Source of the DNA: Amorphophallus konjac
Taxonomy: Eukaryota; Streptophyta; Magnoliopsida; Alismatales; Araceae
Direction of reading: 5' to 3'
Assembly: GCA_022559845.1 (NCBI GenBank)
Contig: CM040126.1
Span: 225,438,641 to 225,502,640, forward strand
Length of the DNA: 64,000 bases
Shown here: one piece after another, positions 11,011 to 22,795 of the stretch
Layout of the letters: each line of letters starts with the position of its first letter
How positions within the stretch are numbered: the stretch's first letter is position 1
Notes under the pieces: generated by a model
The model's database searches: none
What the model was told of the DNA's origin: nothing
What the model saw: only the letters and a program-made list of their open reading frames with translations
Made by a program: the position numbers and the translations under genes

Positions 11011-12458
11011 TGTCACGCCCCGAGCTTTTAATACAGCAGAAGAAATTTCAGGAACGTGAACAGTCGGCATGGTAAGCCTCTCGCAAGCAAGTAATCAGAG
11101 CGCAAGTCAATCACATAAAAGTAATTGCACATGTAATTTTCTTAAATATCCAACCTTATTTCATAATAATACTCAAAAGGTACATAAGACCATGCCTTTG
11201 ACATCCTTACATCATATGACTCAAGAAAAGAGAGAATTACAATATGACTCGACTAGACACTAGATAACTAGGGCTTCTCTCATTCCAATAGATCTTCAAT
11301 CGCTCTCAGACCTACTACTTGCATAATCCGAATCCGATCCACTAGTACTTCCTGAAAAGATAAGAAAATTGGTATGAACACACTTGCCCAGTAGGTATCT
11401 TCGTATCAACATGAAGGCAATATTTAAGTGACTAATACTTTAGCTCTAGAATTAAGGTAAAAATGAGAATGCGGTAAATCACAAGTCATACACCCAAAAT
11501 AACCAAGAATATCGAGTCACGAGACATTTGAGCAAATAGACATCACTGAGCAAGATTTAATCATGTATATATACATTTGGCCTTTCATGAACAAGAAAGT
11601 ACGAGCATGTATTGAGAAAGTACTTATACAACCTTGTAAAGGCTATGCACCAGAAAGTCATTAATAAGCATGTAATTTTCATTTTGAGCCTCTTAGTATT
11701 TTTCACTCGTCTATAAAAAAAGCACTCCCAGTGTAATGCGACGCCAATATTCATCGTACCCCATGGTTTTCAGCACGTTTCCGGCCATCGGCCCTGGGAG
11801 CTAGTGTCGAGCCCTTGGACACAGTATGTGCCCACTCTTGCATCTTTAAGTTACATATCAAGCTAATTAACGAGATAAAAATAATTTCAGCCAATAATTT
11901 TAATTTTAAAATAATAAGTTTCCTGACCAAGTAACCAAGGTATAGAATGCTTCAAAAAATGACATAAGATTTCAAAGAAGAATTAAGAGAACATTATGCT
12001 ACGGCGGCATTCCGGCAGCATAACGGTACATTACTTAAGTTACATATCTTAACATTAACTTGTTATACATAAGTTTCGATTCCAGATAATCCTAAGATCA
12101 TCCAAGAATAATATTTAGACAACCCCTAGGTCAAATCTCAGGTTATGAACCTAACAGAAAGAAACGGTCATTTACTTGGCCGTTCCAAGAAGAAAACGGT
12201 CGCAGCTAGGCCGCTTAATCGATAATAACGGTCCAGCGAAGGCCGCATTCAAGCTGTGTCAACTAGAATGAAGATAAAGTCGACACTTGAAGAATTCTAG
12301 AGAATAACGGTCGCAAGGGGGCTGTTTTATGAAACAAAACGGTTTGATGAAGACCGCTAAGTAGTAGTAATGGTCTACTATAGGCCGCAATTAACCAAGG
12401 CAGAGAAAGTAAAACACCGGTCACATGATCGCTTTCTAGATAATTTGGGCTTTAAAGG

Positions 12459-12549
12459 TACAACCAGCTCGGCGTCCTAGTGGGAATCCCAGGCTCGCGG
12501 AGTCTTACGGAGGCTTTGAAACATGATCACCTAGTCCGACAGAAGGAAT
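12459..12549 (-). promoter_or_regulatory. Conserved Ty3 LTR-leader motif (A1)
   Basis: On the minus strand the blocks are GTCGGACTAGG, GCCTCCGTAAGACTCCG, GAGCCTGGGATTCCCAC and GGACGCCGAGCTGGTTGTACC. The same ordered blocks occur in D, in the 28.6 kb LTR-like region and in G. The motif is about 1.2 kb downstream of the TATA box. Role unknown. Confidence 0.7.
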
Positions 12550-13011
12550 ATCCGGCGGAGAGGTTCACAAGTCCAAGAGATGTGCCTATAAGTGCAACAT
12601 GTATCTGATGGTCGCATACTGGGGTATACACCATGTACTTATGAAAGACTGTGAGATGAGAGTGAACGATTAAAACCAATGGTAACAACCATTATATTAA
12701 TACTACATGAAATATGACCACAATGTGAAATTTTTTTTATTTACAACAGTATAACTTTGGCATAAAATTACACATTTATAAAAAATAAGGTTTAATCATG
12801 CTTACATGGTATCTAACAGAAAATTAAACATAATAGAATTACAAATATAATGCAAATAACATAAGAATTTATATTAGGTTCTGACTGGCATAAAACGGTC
12901 GTGAACCTGTCGGCAGCACCATAAAAAAGGTCACGCGATAAACCGCATGAAAAAATAGAAATGATTCTTTAAATGATCGCATGGTTTCCCTTGCGGTTCT
13001 TATAAGACCGC

Positions 13012-13031
13012 CTTCTGTCTTCGGACAGAAG
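13012..13031 (-). other. Perfect 8-bp hairpin in the A LTR
   Basis: CTTCTGTC (13012-13019), loop TTCG, GACAGAAG (13024-13031). It is kept in the other two LTRs at 19024-19043 and 25039-25058. It lies in the transcribed leader beside GCGGTTCTTATAAGACCGC, another inverted repeat. Confidence 0.75.
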
Positions 13032-13764
13032 CCTTTAAACAATAAACAAAAGGCTAATCTAGGTCATATTATCCATGGGAACGATGTAAAACATGTAGTA
13101 AACATGCTAGAAGAATATTGGGCTGAGAATATGTATAGGAGAATGTGATTTAAGTAATAATTAAATCTTGTTCATTAAAGGGCTAGGCTCATGCATGCAA
13201 AGTACACTAGTTTGCGTAGTCACAATAAAACATCAAATTCTCTACGTATAATGCATGAAAACGACTAGAAGTAGAGGGCTTTTATTCCTAACTTCAAGTT
13301 TAAGTCAATAATGAGATAACCTACCTCTGGACAGAGCTCTAAACTTCGAATTTAGGGCTGGAAGTTGACCTTAGTTTCTGCTCGTTTTGAACCAAACCAG
13401 CAACTTCTCGCCCTTCTAACTCTTGACTCCCTTCACCTAAGAACACGAAAATTGGAGGGTAGGAAGAGGTTACTAAGGTGACGAAATAAGTCTAAAGAAC
13501 TAACTTGTAATTACCTCGTTTTGGGCTTCTAATTTGCTGATCAATCTGGGTCCATTGCACAGGTTCCTGGTTTGCTTACACCAAACCAGGGACTTTGCAA
13601 GCTTCTATCTTCCTGATGGCTTGATCTCCTAAGACAAAATTTTGAGGGCAGTTAGACCATACTAATATAAACAAAATACTTTAAAGAACCTATCTCAAAC
13701 AATGCTTCCTTACCTTAGTTCCACGCGAGCCAAAAGTAAGGGTCACACATGTGAAACTTGAGAT

Positions 13765-13774
13765 CTATTTATAG
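13765..13774 (-). promoter_or_regulatory. TATA box of LTR A1
   Basis: CTATAAATAG on the minus strand. The equivalents are 19778-19787 in A2 and 25785-25794 in A3. Confidence 0.7.
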
Positions 13775-14311
13775 GGTTAGCTTGGGTTTTGAAGATTAGA
13801 ACGAACCTAGAGTCTTAATTAGGACTTGTAATCGACCCAATCACATTCTAGACTCTTCTAACTTAGGGATAGCATCGATCCTTGGCAATTTGGATGCCAA
13901 AGTTTGCAACTTTTCATGCCTTCTTCCATTCACGGAATCAGGAGAGAGTAGCGGTCATTAGAGGGCCGCTACTGATCGCAGGCGGTCGCTCGATAGACCA
14001 TTTTTACCCCTTGGCGCCGAATTTGAACTATTTCAAACTCTTTTGATATTATCTCTCATTATTAGCCTATTTATCCCTTTAAAAATTTGAAAAATAGCTA
14101 AATGATGCTTCTAGAATATGGGCTAGACCTTTTTGGGTCATGTGGGCCTATTTAAATGGGCCTGGTCCATTAATGTGTATAGGGTTTTTTAAATGTAATT
14201 AACAACTCCTTAATTCATTTAATAACCCATTAAGCTTGGATTAATTCTATTTAACTGTAGAAAATCTCAAAAAATTTCAAAATACTTTATATAAAATTTT
14301 GGGGTATTACA

Positions 14312-14320
14312 CCCTCCCCC
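14312..14320 (-). promoter_or_regulatory. Polypurine tract of element A, left body
   Basis: On the minus strand GGGGGAGGG sits directly before the 3' LTR and should prime plus-strand DNA synthesis. It is preceded by the inverted repeat at 14329-14347. The right-body copy is at 20325-20333. Confidence 0.85.
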
Positions 14321-14328
14321 AAGTAAGA

Positions 14329-14347
14329 GGATTTGGTCCCCAAATTC
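14329..14347 (-). other. Palindrome next to the polypurine tract (A)
   Basis: The minus strand reads GAATTTGGGGACCAAATCC, an inverted repeat with one mismatch. The second body has it at 20342-20360. D (38770-38788) and C (56280-56300) have variants at the same place. Plant chromoviruses commonly show a GAATTTCGAGGACGAAATTC-like sequence here. Confidence 0.6.
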
Positions 14348-15830
14348 AAGATATGGAATTTATGGAGAGTGCACTTATAGTTGAATAGCTCGGGAAATCT
14401 CCTGCGCATGGCTTCTTTCGTCTCCCATGTTGCTTCGTATGGCCAAGATTTGCTCCATTGGACTTTGACCATGGGAATAACTTTATTCCGAAGTTGACGT
14501 ACTTCTTGTTCACTTATTTTGATTGGCTTTTGCTCGTACGTCAAATCTTTTTGAATCTCTAGATTATCATAAGTGATAACATGGAACAGATCATTGACAT
14601 ATTTCTTTAACATGGAGACATGGAATACATCATGAACTCCAGCCAGTTGTGGAGGTAATGCTAGATGATACGCTACTTCTCCCACTCTTTCAAGAATTTC
14701 AAAAGGGCCAATGAATCTTGGTGTAAGTTTGCCTTTAATACCAAACCTGCGAATACCACGACCAGGGGAAACCTTGAAAAATACATGATCTCCCACTTGA
14801 AATTCCAAGTCTCGCCTTCGGTTATCAGCATAGGACTTTTGTCTGTCTTGGGCCATCTTGAGTCTTTCTCCTTAATCCTCAGTTGATGATAGCCTAACCT
14901 GAGGTCAATCTTGGAGAAGTACTCTACGCCAGACAGTTGATCAAATAGCTCATCGATATGCGGCAGTGGGTATTTGTTCTTGAGAGTAAGTTGATTCAGC
15001 TGCCGGTAGTCGATGCATGACCTGAGGGAACCGTCCTTCTTCTTGACAAATAAGACCGGTGCACCCCAAGGGGACGTGCTAGGTCTAATGAAGCTTTTTT
15101 CTAGTAGCTCTTGAAGTTGCTTCTTTAATTCTTTCAACTCTGTGGGGGACATCCTATAAGGAGCTATTGACACAGGTGTTGCTCCGGGTGTGAGTTTAAT
15201 GGTGAAGTTAACCTCCCTTTCGAGCGGTAAACTAGGAAACTCAGAAGGAAAAACATCTGAAAACTCCCTAACTACGGGGATTTCGTTTATCTGAACTTCC
15301 TTAGACTCAGTAACTACAACGAAGGCAAGGAAAGCTTCACATCTCTACAAAATGAGTTTGTAATCGTGAAGGGCTAAAATAAGGGTAGGATGCTTCTGAT
15401 ATTTGATACCAAGAAAGGAAAATTACGGAGGACCTGGTTTCCGGAAAGAGATTATCCTATTTCGACAATTTATATAGGCGTCGTGGTTACAAGCCAATCA
15501 ACTCCTAATATGGCATCATATCCTTCCATATCAAGACATACAAGATTAGCAGAAGATTATGACCTTTTATAGTGACTTCACTATTGGGGAAATAGGTTTC
15601 AATTCCGTTCCTGACCCTAAAGGGGTAACTATGGTTAAATCCGATGGTAAAGGAACAGGTGAAATAGGCAATGTTTTTGCAAAGGAGCTAGTAATAAAGG
15701 AGTGAGTAGCACTAGTATCAAATAGTACGAAAGTAGGATGCGAATGAATGTGAATGGTACCTTCAATAAGTTCTCCTTCTTTGGTTGGTTCATCCTCATC
15801 CAGAACAGCATTCAGTCTAGCTTGCCGCTT

Positions 15831-16781
15831 TCATCTACCATTGTTCCTTGTCGATTGTTGCTCTTTCATAAGAGGACAGTCAGGCATGCAGTGCTCCCGA
15901 CTTCCACATCGTAGGCATGCACACAAGTGGTTCCAACATTCTTCGGCCGAATGACTGAATTTCTCGTAGAAAGAGCAAGCCTCCATGACTTGCTTATCTT
16001 CTTCTTTAACCTTCTTGTTCCGATGATCATCATTGCCGTTCCCATTCCGAGATCTCTTCTTGTTATCCTGAGAGTTGTAGGTGATGCTGAATTTTACCTC
16101 TTTTCTTCCTCGCCGATCAAACTTTCGACTCGGCTCCTCCCCTTTGCCTTTGAGTTTATCGACCTTCTCCAAGGTCCGTTCACACAAGTGTGCCCATTGG
16201 ACCATCTCGGCGTAGGTCCGAATATTTTGTGAGCCAAGTTGCTGAATGAAGATGGGTCGCAGCCCTTCCATGAAGCGAATTTCTTTAAGAAGATCCGTGC
16301 TCACTAGATGCTGAGCATAGGGTGCTAGGCGAGACAATTGTAATTCATATTCCGCCACCGTCATCATGCCTTGACATAGCGATGCAAATTCTGCCTCCTT
16401 CCACTCCATGACATGTTCGGAGAAGTGCTTTGCTCTGAAGAGGGTAAGAAATCCCTCCCAAGTGTATGGTGCATCTACAGGTGGTGCTGGAATAGACTTC
16501 CACCACGTACGCGCATCTTTATTGAGTTGGAACGTGGCAAGACGAACCTTCTCTTGGTTGGCACATTGCATGACCTCGAATATACGGTTCATTTCATCGA
16601 TCCAATTTTCAGCTTCATCTGGATTGGAAGAGCCAAAAAACCTCAGAGGATTTAGACTTCGAAAGTTGCGGTGCAAATCACCGGCCCCTGCCCTTGTGCC
16701 AGCTTGGGCCATATTCTGAAGTGCCTGGGTGAGACCCGCAACAGTTTGTTGCATTCCACCCCAATCAACACGGTGAGCCAT
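15831..16781 (-). CDS. gag: Gag of element A, left body
   Basis: A 316-residue Ty3/gypsy Gag, open from the Met at 16781 to its stop. Residues about 45-200 form the retrotransposon gag (capsid-like) domain, with FRSLNPLRFFGSSNPDEAENW, KDARTWW and the EYELQLSRL segment. A basic linker follows (about 215-265), then two CCHC knuckles near the C-terminus. The first reads CSFYEKFSHSAEEC, so its second Cys is Tyr. The right body keeps Cys there. The second is [14 protein letters not shown]. It resembles the D Gag throughout. The start is supported by its position about 220 nt from the primer-binding site. Pol follows in a different, broken frame, so only Gag could be made. Confidence 0.85.
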   Translation of the reverse strand: MAHRVDWGGMQQTVAGLTQALQNMAQAGTRAGAGDLHRNFRSLNPLRFFGSSNPDEAENWIDEMNRIFEVMQCANQEKVRLATFQLNKDARTWWKSIPAPPVDAPYTWEGFLTLFRAKHFSEHVMEWKEAEFASLCQGMMTVAEYELQLSRLAPYAQHLVSTDLLKEIRFMEGLRPIFIQQLGSQNIRTYAEMVQWAHLCERTLEKVDKLKGKGEEPSRKFDRRGRKEVKFSITYNSQDNKKRSRNGNGNDDHRNKKVKEEDKQVMEACSFYEKFSHSAEECWNHLCACLRCGSREHCMPDCPLMKEQQSTRNNGR

Positions 16782-17003
16782 CGAGAATCAAGGTGCCTGA
16801 GAAAGTGGACATTTAGTTATTTTCCTTAGAATCAGGAAGATTTACCCTAAGATAATTTCTATATAACTATCTCACCCCGGGTTCTACCCAATTCTCACAT
16901 GGGTTGGGAATTCCTTTCCTTGTTTCATAGGCATGGGTCTTTAAGCTTGGACCTAACCTATGACATGACATATTTTTCTAGAAAATAAGTACTTAGACCT
17001 AAT

Positions 17004-17015
17004 GCTTTGATACCA
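17004..17015 (-). promoter_or_regulatory. Primer-binding site, element A left body
   Basis: The minus strand reads TGGTATCAAAGC, close to the tRNA-iMet site, 7 nt from the LTR edge at 17023. The same site serves the right body at 23018-23029. Confidence 0.85.
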
Positions 17016-17022
17016 TTTTAAC

Positions 17023-20000
17023 TGTCACGCCCCGAGCTTTTAATACAGCGAAAGAAATTTCGGGAACGTGAACAGCCGGCATGGTAAGCCTCTCACAAGC
17101 AAGTAATCAGAGCGCAAGTCAATCACATAAAATTAATTGCACAAGTAGTTTTCTCAAAATTCCAACTTTATTTCATAATAATACTCAAAAGGTACGTAAG
17201 ACCATGCCTTTGACATCCTTACATCATATGACTCAAGAAAATAGAGAATTGCAATATGACTCGACTAGACACTAGATAACTAGGGCTTCTCTCATTCCAA
17301 TAGACCTTCAATCACTCTCAGACCCGCTACTTGCATAATCCGAATCTGATCCACTAGTACTTTCTTAAAAGACAAGAAAATAGGTATGAGCACACTTGTC
17401 TAGTAGGTATCTTCGTATCAATATGAAGGTAATATTTAAGTGATTAATGCTTTAGCTCTAGAATTAAGGTAAAACTGAGAAAGCGGTAAATCACACGTCA
17501 TACACCCAAAATAACCAAGAATATCGAGTCACGAGACATTTGAACAAATAGACATAACTGAGCAAGATTTAATCATGTATATATACATTTGGCCTTTAAT
17601 GAATAAGAAAGTATGAGCATGTATCGAGAAAGTACTTACACAACCTTGTAAAGGCTATGCACCAGAAAGTCATTAACAAGCATGTAACTTCCATTTTGAG
17701 TCTCATGGTATTTTTCACTCGTCTATAAAAAAAGTACTCCCGGTGCAATGCGACGCCAGTATTCATCATACCCCATGGTTTTCAGCACGTTTCCTGCCAT
17801 CGGCCGTGGGGGCTAGTGTCGAGCCCTTGGACACAGTCCGTGCCCACTCTTGCATCTTCCAATTACAGATCAAGCTAATTCCACGAGATAACAATAATTT
17901 CAGCCAATAATTTCAATTTCAAAATAATAAGTTTCATGACCAAGTAACCAAGGTATAAAACGCTTTAAAAAATGATATAAGATTCCAAAGAAGAATTAAG
18001 AGAACATTATGCTACGGCGGCATTCCGGCAGCATAACGATACATTACTTAAGTTCCATATCTTAACATTAACTTGTTATACATAAGTTTGGAATCCATAT
18101 AATCCTAAGATCATCCAAGAATAATATTTAGACAACCCCTAGGTCAAACCTCAGGTTATGAACCTGACAGAAAGAAACCGTCATTTACTGGGCTGTTCCA
18201 AGAAGAAAATGGTCACAGCTAGGCCGCTTAATCGGTAATAACGGTCCAGCGAAGGCCGCATTCAAGCTGTGTCAACTAGAATGAAGAGAAAGTCGACACT
18301 TGAAGAATTTTGGAGAATAACGGTGGCAAGGGGGCCATTTTATGAAACAAAACGGTCTGAGAAAAACCGCTAAGTAGCAGTAACTGTCTCCTATAGGCCG
18401 CAATAAACCAAGGTACAGAAAGTAAAACACCGGTCACGTGAATGCTTTCTAGACAATTTGGGCTTTAAAGGTACAGTCAGCTCGGCGTCCTAGTGGGAAT
18501 CCCAGGCTCGCGGAGTCTTACGGAGGCTTTGAAACATGATCACCTAGTCCGACAGAAGGAATATCCGGCGGAGAGGTTCACAAGTCCAAGAGATGTGCCT
18601 ATAAGTGCAACATGTATCTAATGGTCGCATACTGGGGTATACACCATGTACTTATGAAAGACTGTGAGATGAGAGTGAACGATTAAAACCAATGGTAACA
18701 ACCATTATATTAATACTACATGAAATATGACCACAATGTGAAATTTTTTTTATTTACAACAGTATAACTTTGGCATAAAATTACACATTTATAAAAAATA
18801 AGGTTTAATCATGCTTACATGGTATCTAACAGAAAATTAAACATAATAGAATTACAAATATAATGCAAATAACATAAGAATTTATATTAGGTTCTGACTG
18901 GCATAAAACGGTCGTGAACCTGTCGGCAGCACCATAAAAAAGGTCACGCGATAAACCGCATGAAAAAATAGAAATGATTCTTTAAATGATCGCATGGTTT
19001 CCCTTGCGGTTCTTATAAGACCGCCTTCTGTCTTCGGACAGAAGCCTTTAAACAATAAACAAAAGGCTAATCTAGGTCATATTATCCATGGGAACGATGT
19101 AAAACATGTAGTAAACATGCTAGAAGAATATTGGGCTGAGAATATGTATAGGAGAATGTGATTTAAGTAATAATTAAATCTTGTTCATTAAAGGGCTAGG
19201 CTCATGCATGCAAAGTACACTAGTTTGCGTAGTCACAATAAAACATCAAATTCTCTACGTATAATGCATGAAAACGACTAGAAGTAGAGGGCTTTTATTC
19301 CTAACTTCAAGTTTAAGTCAATAATGAGATAACCTACCTCTGGACAGAGCTCTAAACTTCGAATTTAGGGCTGGAAGTTGACCTTAGTTTCTGCTCGTTT
19401 TGAACCAAACCAGCAACTTCTCGCCCTTCTAACTCTTGACTCCCTTCACCTAAGAACACGAAAATTGGAGGGTAGGAAGAGGTTACTAAGGTGACGAAAT
19501 AAGTCTAAAGAACTAACTTGTAATTACCTCGTTTTGGGCTTCTAATTTGCTGATCAATCTGGGTCCATTGCACAGGTTCCTGGTTTGCTTACACCAAACC
19601 AGGGACTTTGCAAGCTTCTATCTTCCTGATGGCTTGATCTCCTAAGACAAAATTTTGAGGGCAGTTAGACCATACTAATATAAACAAAATACTTTAAAGA
19701 ACCTATCTCAAACAATGCTTCCTTACCTTAGTTCCACGCGAGCCAAAAGTAAGGGTCACACATGTGAAACTTGAGATCTATTTATAGGGTTAGCTTGGGT
19801 TTTGAAGATTAGAACGAACCTAGAGTCTTAATTAGGACTTGTAATCGACCCAATCACATTCTAGACTCTTCTAACTTAGGGATAGCATCGATCCTTGGCA
19901 ATTTGGATGCCAAAGTTTGCAACTTTTCATGCCTTCTTCCATTCACGGAATCAGGAGAGAGTAGCGGTCATTAGAGGGCCGCTACTGATCGCAGGCGGTC

Positions 20001-20324
20001 GCTCGATAGACCATTTTTACCCCTTGGCGCCGAATTTGAACTATTTCAAACTCTTTTGATATTATCTCTCATTATTAGCCTATTTATCCCTTTAAAAATT
20101 TGAAAAATAGCTAAATGATGCTTCTAGAATATGGGCTAGACCTTTTTGGGTCATGTGGGCCTATTTAAATGGGCCTGGTCCATTAATGTGTATAGGGTTT
20201 TTTAAATGTAATTAACAACTCCTTAATTCATTTAATAACCCATTAAGCTTGGATTAATTCTATTTAACTGTAGAAAATCTCAAAAAATTTCAAAATACTT
20301 TATATAAAATTTTGGGGTATTACA
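17023..20324 (-). repeat. Element A, middle LTR (A2), recombinant
   Basis: 3302 bp. Its first 1.6 kb (plus order) matches A3 almost exactly and differs often from A1, while its last 1.4 kb matches A1 and differs from A3. Position 18620 is A as in A3 (G in A1), whereas 18895 is T as in A1 (G in A3). It carries the leader motif (18472-18562), the hairpin (19024-19043) and the TATA box (19778-19787). Confidence 0.92.
18472..18562 (-). promoter_or_regulatory. Conserved Ty3 LTR-leader motif (A2)
   Basis: The same ordered blocks as in A1, except that the final block has CTGACTGTACC instead of CTGGTTGTACC. A3 shares this variant (24486-24576). Confidence 0.7.
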
Positions 20325-21814
20325 CCCTCCCCCAAGTAAGAGGATTTGGTCCCCAAATTCAAGATATGGAATTTATGGAGAGTGCACTTATAGTTGAATA
20401 GCTCGGGAAATCTCCTGCGCATGGCTTCTTTCGTCTCCCATGTTGCTTCGTATGGCCAAGATTTGCTCCATTGGACTTTGACCATGGGAATAACTTTATT
20501 CCGAAGTTGACGTACTTCTTGTTCACTTATTTTGATTGGCTTTTGCTCGTACGTCAAATCTTTTTGAATCTCTAGATTATCATAAGTGATAACATGGAAC
20601 AGATCATTGACATATTTCTTTAACATGGAGACATGGAATACATCATGAACTCCAGCCAGTTGTGGAGGTAATGCTAGATGATACGCTACTTCTCCCACTC
20701 TTTCAAGAATTTCAAAAGGGCCAATGAATCTTGGTGTAAGTTTGCCTTTAATACCAAACCTGCGAATACCACGACCAGGGGAAACCTTGAAAAATACATG
20801 ATCTCCCACTTGAAATTCCAAGTATCGCCTTCGGTTATCAGCATAGGACTTTTGTCTGTCTTGGGCCATCTTGAGTCTTTCTCCTTAATCCTCAGTTGAT
20901 GATAGTCTAACCTGAGGTCAATCTTGGAGAAGTACTCTACGCCAGACAGTTGATCAAATAGCTCATCGATATGCGGCAGTGGGTATTTGTTCTTGAGAGT
21001 AAGTTGATTCAGCTGCCGGTAGTCGATGCATGACCTGAGGGAACCGTCCTTCTTCTTGACAAATAAGACCGGTGCACCCCAAGGGGACGTGCTAGGTCTA
21101 ATGAAGCTTTTTTCTAGTAGCTCTTGAAGTTGCTTCTTTAATTCTTTCAACTCTGTGGGGGACATCCTATAAGGAGCTATTGACACAGGTGTTGCTCCGG
21201 GTGTGAGTTTAATGGTGAAGTTAACCTCCCTTTCGAGCGGTAAACTAGGAAACTCAGAAGGAAAAACATCTGAAAACTCCCTAACTACGGGGATTTCGTT
21301 TATCTGAACTTCCTTAGACTCAGTAACTACAACGAAGGCAAGGAAAGCTTCACATCTCTACAAAATGAGTTTGTAATCGTGAAGGGCTAAAATAAGGGTA
21401 GGATGCTTCTGATATTTGATACCAAGAAAGGAAAATTACGGAGGACCTGGTTTCCGGAAAGAGATTATCCTATTTCGACAATTTATATAGGCGTCGTGGT
21501 TACAAGCCAATCAACTCCTAATATGGCATCATATCCTTCCATATCAAGACATACAAGATTAGCAGGAAGATTATGACCTTTTATAGTGACTTCACTATTG
21601 GGGAAATAGGTTTCAATTCCGTTCCTGACCCTAAAGGGGTAACTATGGTTAAATCCGATGGTAAAGGAACAGGTGAAATAGGCAATGTTTTTGCAAAGGA
21701 GCTAGTAATAAAGGAGTGAGTAGCACTAGTATCAAATAGTACGAAAGTAGGATGCGAATGAATGTGAATGGTACCTTCAATAAGTTCTCCTTCTTTGGTT
21801 GGTTCATCCTCATC
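20300..21814 (-). pseudogene. pol: Deleted pol of element A, right body
   Basis: Near-identical to the left-body pol remnant, with the same RT-to-integrase deletion joint and the same DTSA protease motif (about 21719-21742). The deletion therefore predates the duplication. Small differences include Asp in place of Gly just before YHQLRIK. Again the frame reads through the polypurine tract (20325-20333) into the LTR. Confidence 0.85.
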
Positions 21815-21844
21815 CAGAACAGCATTCAGTCTAGCTTGCCGCTT

Positions 21845-22795
21845 TCATCTACCATTGTTCCTTGTCGATTGTTGCTCTTTCATAAGAGGACAGTCAGGCA
21901 TGCAGTGCTCCCGACTTCCACATCGTAGGCATGCACCCAAGTGGTTCCAACATTCTTCGGCCGAATGACTGAATTTCTCGCAGAAAGAGCAAGCCTCCAT
22001 GACTTGCTTATCTTCTTCTTTAACCTTCTTGTTCTGATGATCATCATTGCCGTTCCCATTCCGAGATCTCTTCTTGTTATCCTGAGAGTTGTAGGTGATG
22101 CTGAATTTTACCTCTTTTCTTCCTCGCCGATCAAACTTTCGACTCGGCTCCTCCCCTTTGCCTTTGAGTTTATCGACCTTCTCCAAGGTCCGTTCACACA
22201 AGTGTGCCCATTGGACCATCTCGGCGTAGGTCCGAATATTTTGTGAGCCAAGTTGCTGAATGAAGATGGGTCGCAGCCCTTCCATGAAGCGATTTTCTTT
22301 AAGAAGATCCGTGCTCACTAGATGCTGAGCATAGGGTGCTAGGCGAGACAATTGTAATTCATATTCCGCCACCGTCATCATGCCTTGACATAGCGATGCA
22401 AATTCTGCCTCCTTCCACTCCATGACATGTTCGGAGAAGTGCTTTGCTCTGAAGAGGGTAAGAAATCCCTCCCAAGTGTATGGTGCATCTACAGGTGGTG
22501 CTGGAATAGACTTCCACCACGTACGCGCATCTTTATTGAGTTGGAACGTGGCAAGACGAACCTTCTCTTGGTTGGCACATTGCATGACCTCGAATATACG
22601 GTTCATTTCATCGATCCAATTTTCAGCTTCATCTGGATTGGAAGAGCCAAAAAACCTCAGAGGATTTAGACTTCGAAAGTTGCGGTGCAAATCACCGGCC
22701 CCTGCCCTTGTGCCAGCTTGGGCCATATTCTGAAGTGCCTGGGTGAGACCCGCAACAGTTTGTTGCATTCCACCCCAATCAACACGGTGAGCCAT
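21845..22795 (-). CDS. gag: Gag of element A, right body
   Basis: A 316-residue Gag, open throughout and nearly identical to the left-body copy. The first knuckle is complete here (CSFCEKFSHSAEEC), so both CCHC knuckles could bind zinc. Other changes seen are LLKEN for LLKEI, DDHQN for DDHRN and NHLGA for NHLCA. Its expected role is capsid formation and RNA binding. It starts about 220 nt downstream of the primer-binding site at 23018-23029. As the only intact product of this family, it fits a non-autonomous element that supplies its own Gag and borrows Pol. Confidence 0.87.
   Translation of the reverse strand: MAHRVDWGGMQQTVAGLTQALQNMAQAGTRAGAGDLHRNFRSLNPLRFFGSSNPDEAENWIDEMNRIFEVMQCANQEKVRLATFQLNKDARTWWKSIPAPPVDAPYTWEGFLTLFRAKHFSEHVMEWKEAEFASLCQGMMTVAEYELQLSRLAPYAQHLVSTDLLKENRFMEGLRPIFIQQLGSQNIRTYAEMVQWAHLCERTLEKVDKLKGKGEEPSRKFDRRGRKEVKFSITYNSQDNKKRSRNGNGNDDHQNKKVKEEDKQVMEACSFCEKFSHSAEECWNHLGACLRCGSREHCMPDCPLMKEQQSTRNNGR

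Larger units (their letters stand above)
11011..14311 (-). repeat. Element A, left LTR (A1)
   Basis: 3301 bp and, on the minus strand, the 3' LTR of the left body. Its plus-strand 5' portion is diverged from A2 and A3. Its portion from about 12.9 kb to the end appears identical to A2. It has a TATA box at 13765-13774, a TTCG-loop hairpin at 13012-13031 and the conserved Ty3 leader motif at 12459-12549. Confidence 0.92.
14287..15800 (-). pseudogene. pol: Deleted pol of element A, left body
   Basis: This remnant joins protease, the N-terminal part of reverse transcriptase and the C-terminal tail of integrase. The protease motif reads LFDTSATHSF (about 15705-15728), with Ser for the Gly of the usual DTGA. 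An in-frame stop lies near 15343. The RT part (about 14870-15173 and upstream) has [18 protein letters not shown] and IDYRQLN and ends at GYHQLRIK. It then runs directly into [17 protein letters not shown], the integrase C-terminal region, with [12 protein letters not shown] and a chromodomain-like end. So the RT catalytic FIDD motif, RNase H and the integrase core are deleted. The last frame continues through the polypurine tract and stops inside the LTR. Confidence 0.85.
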
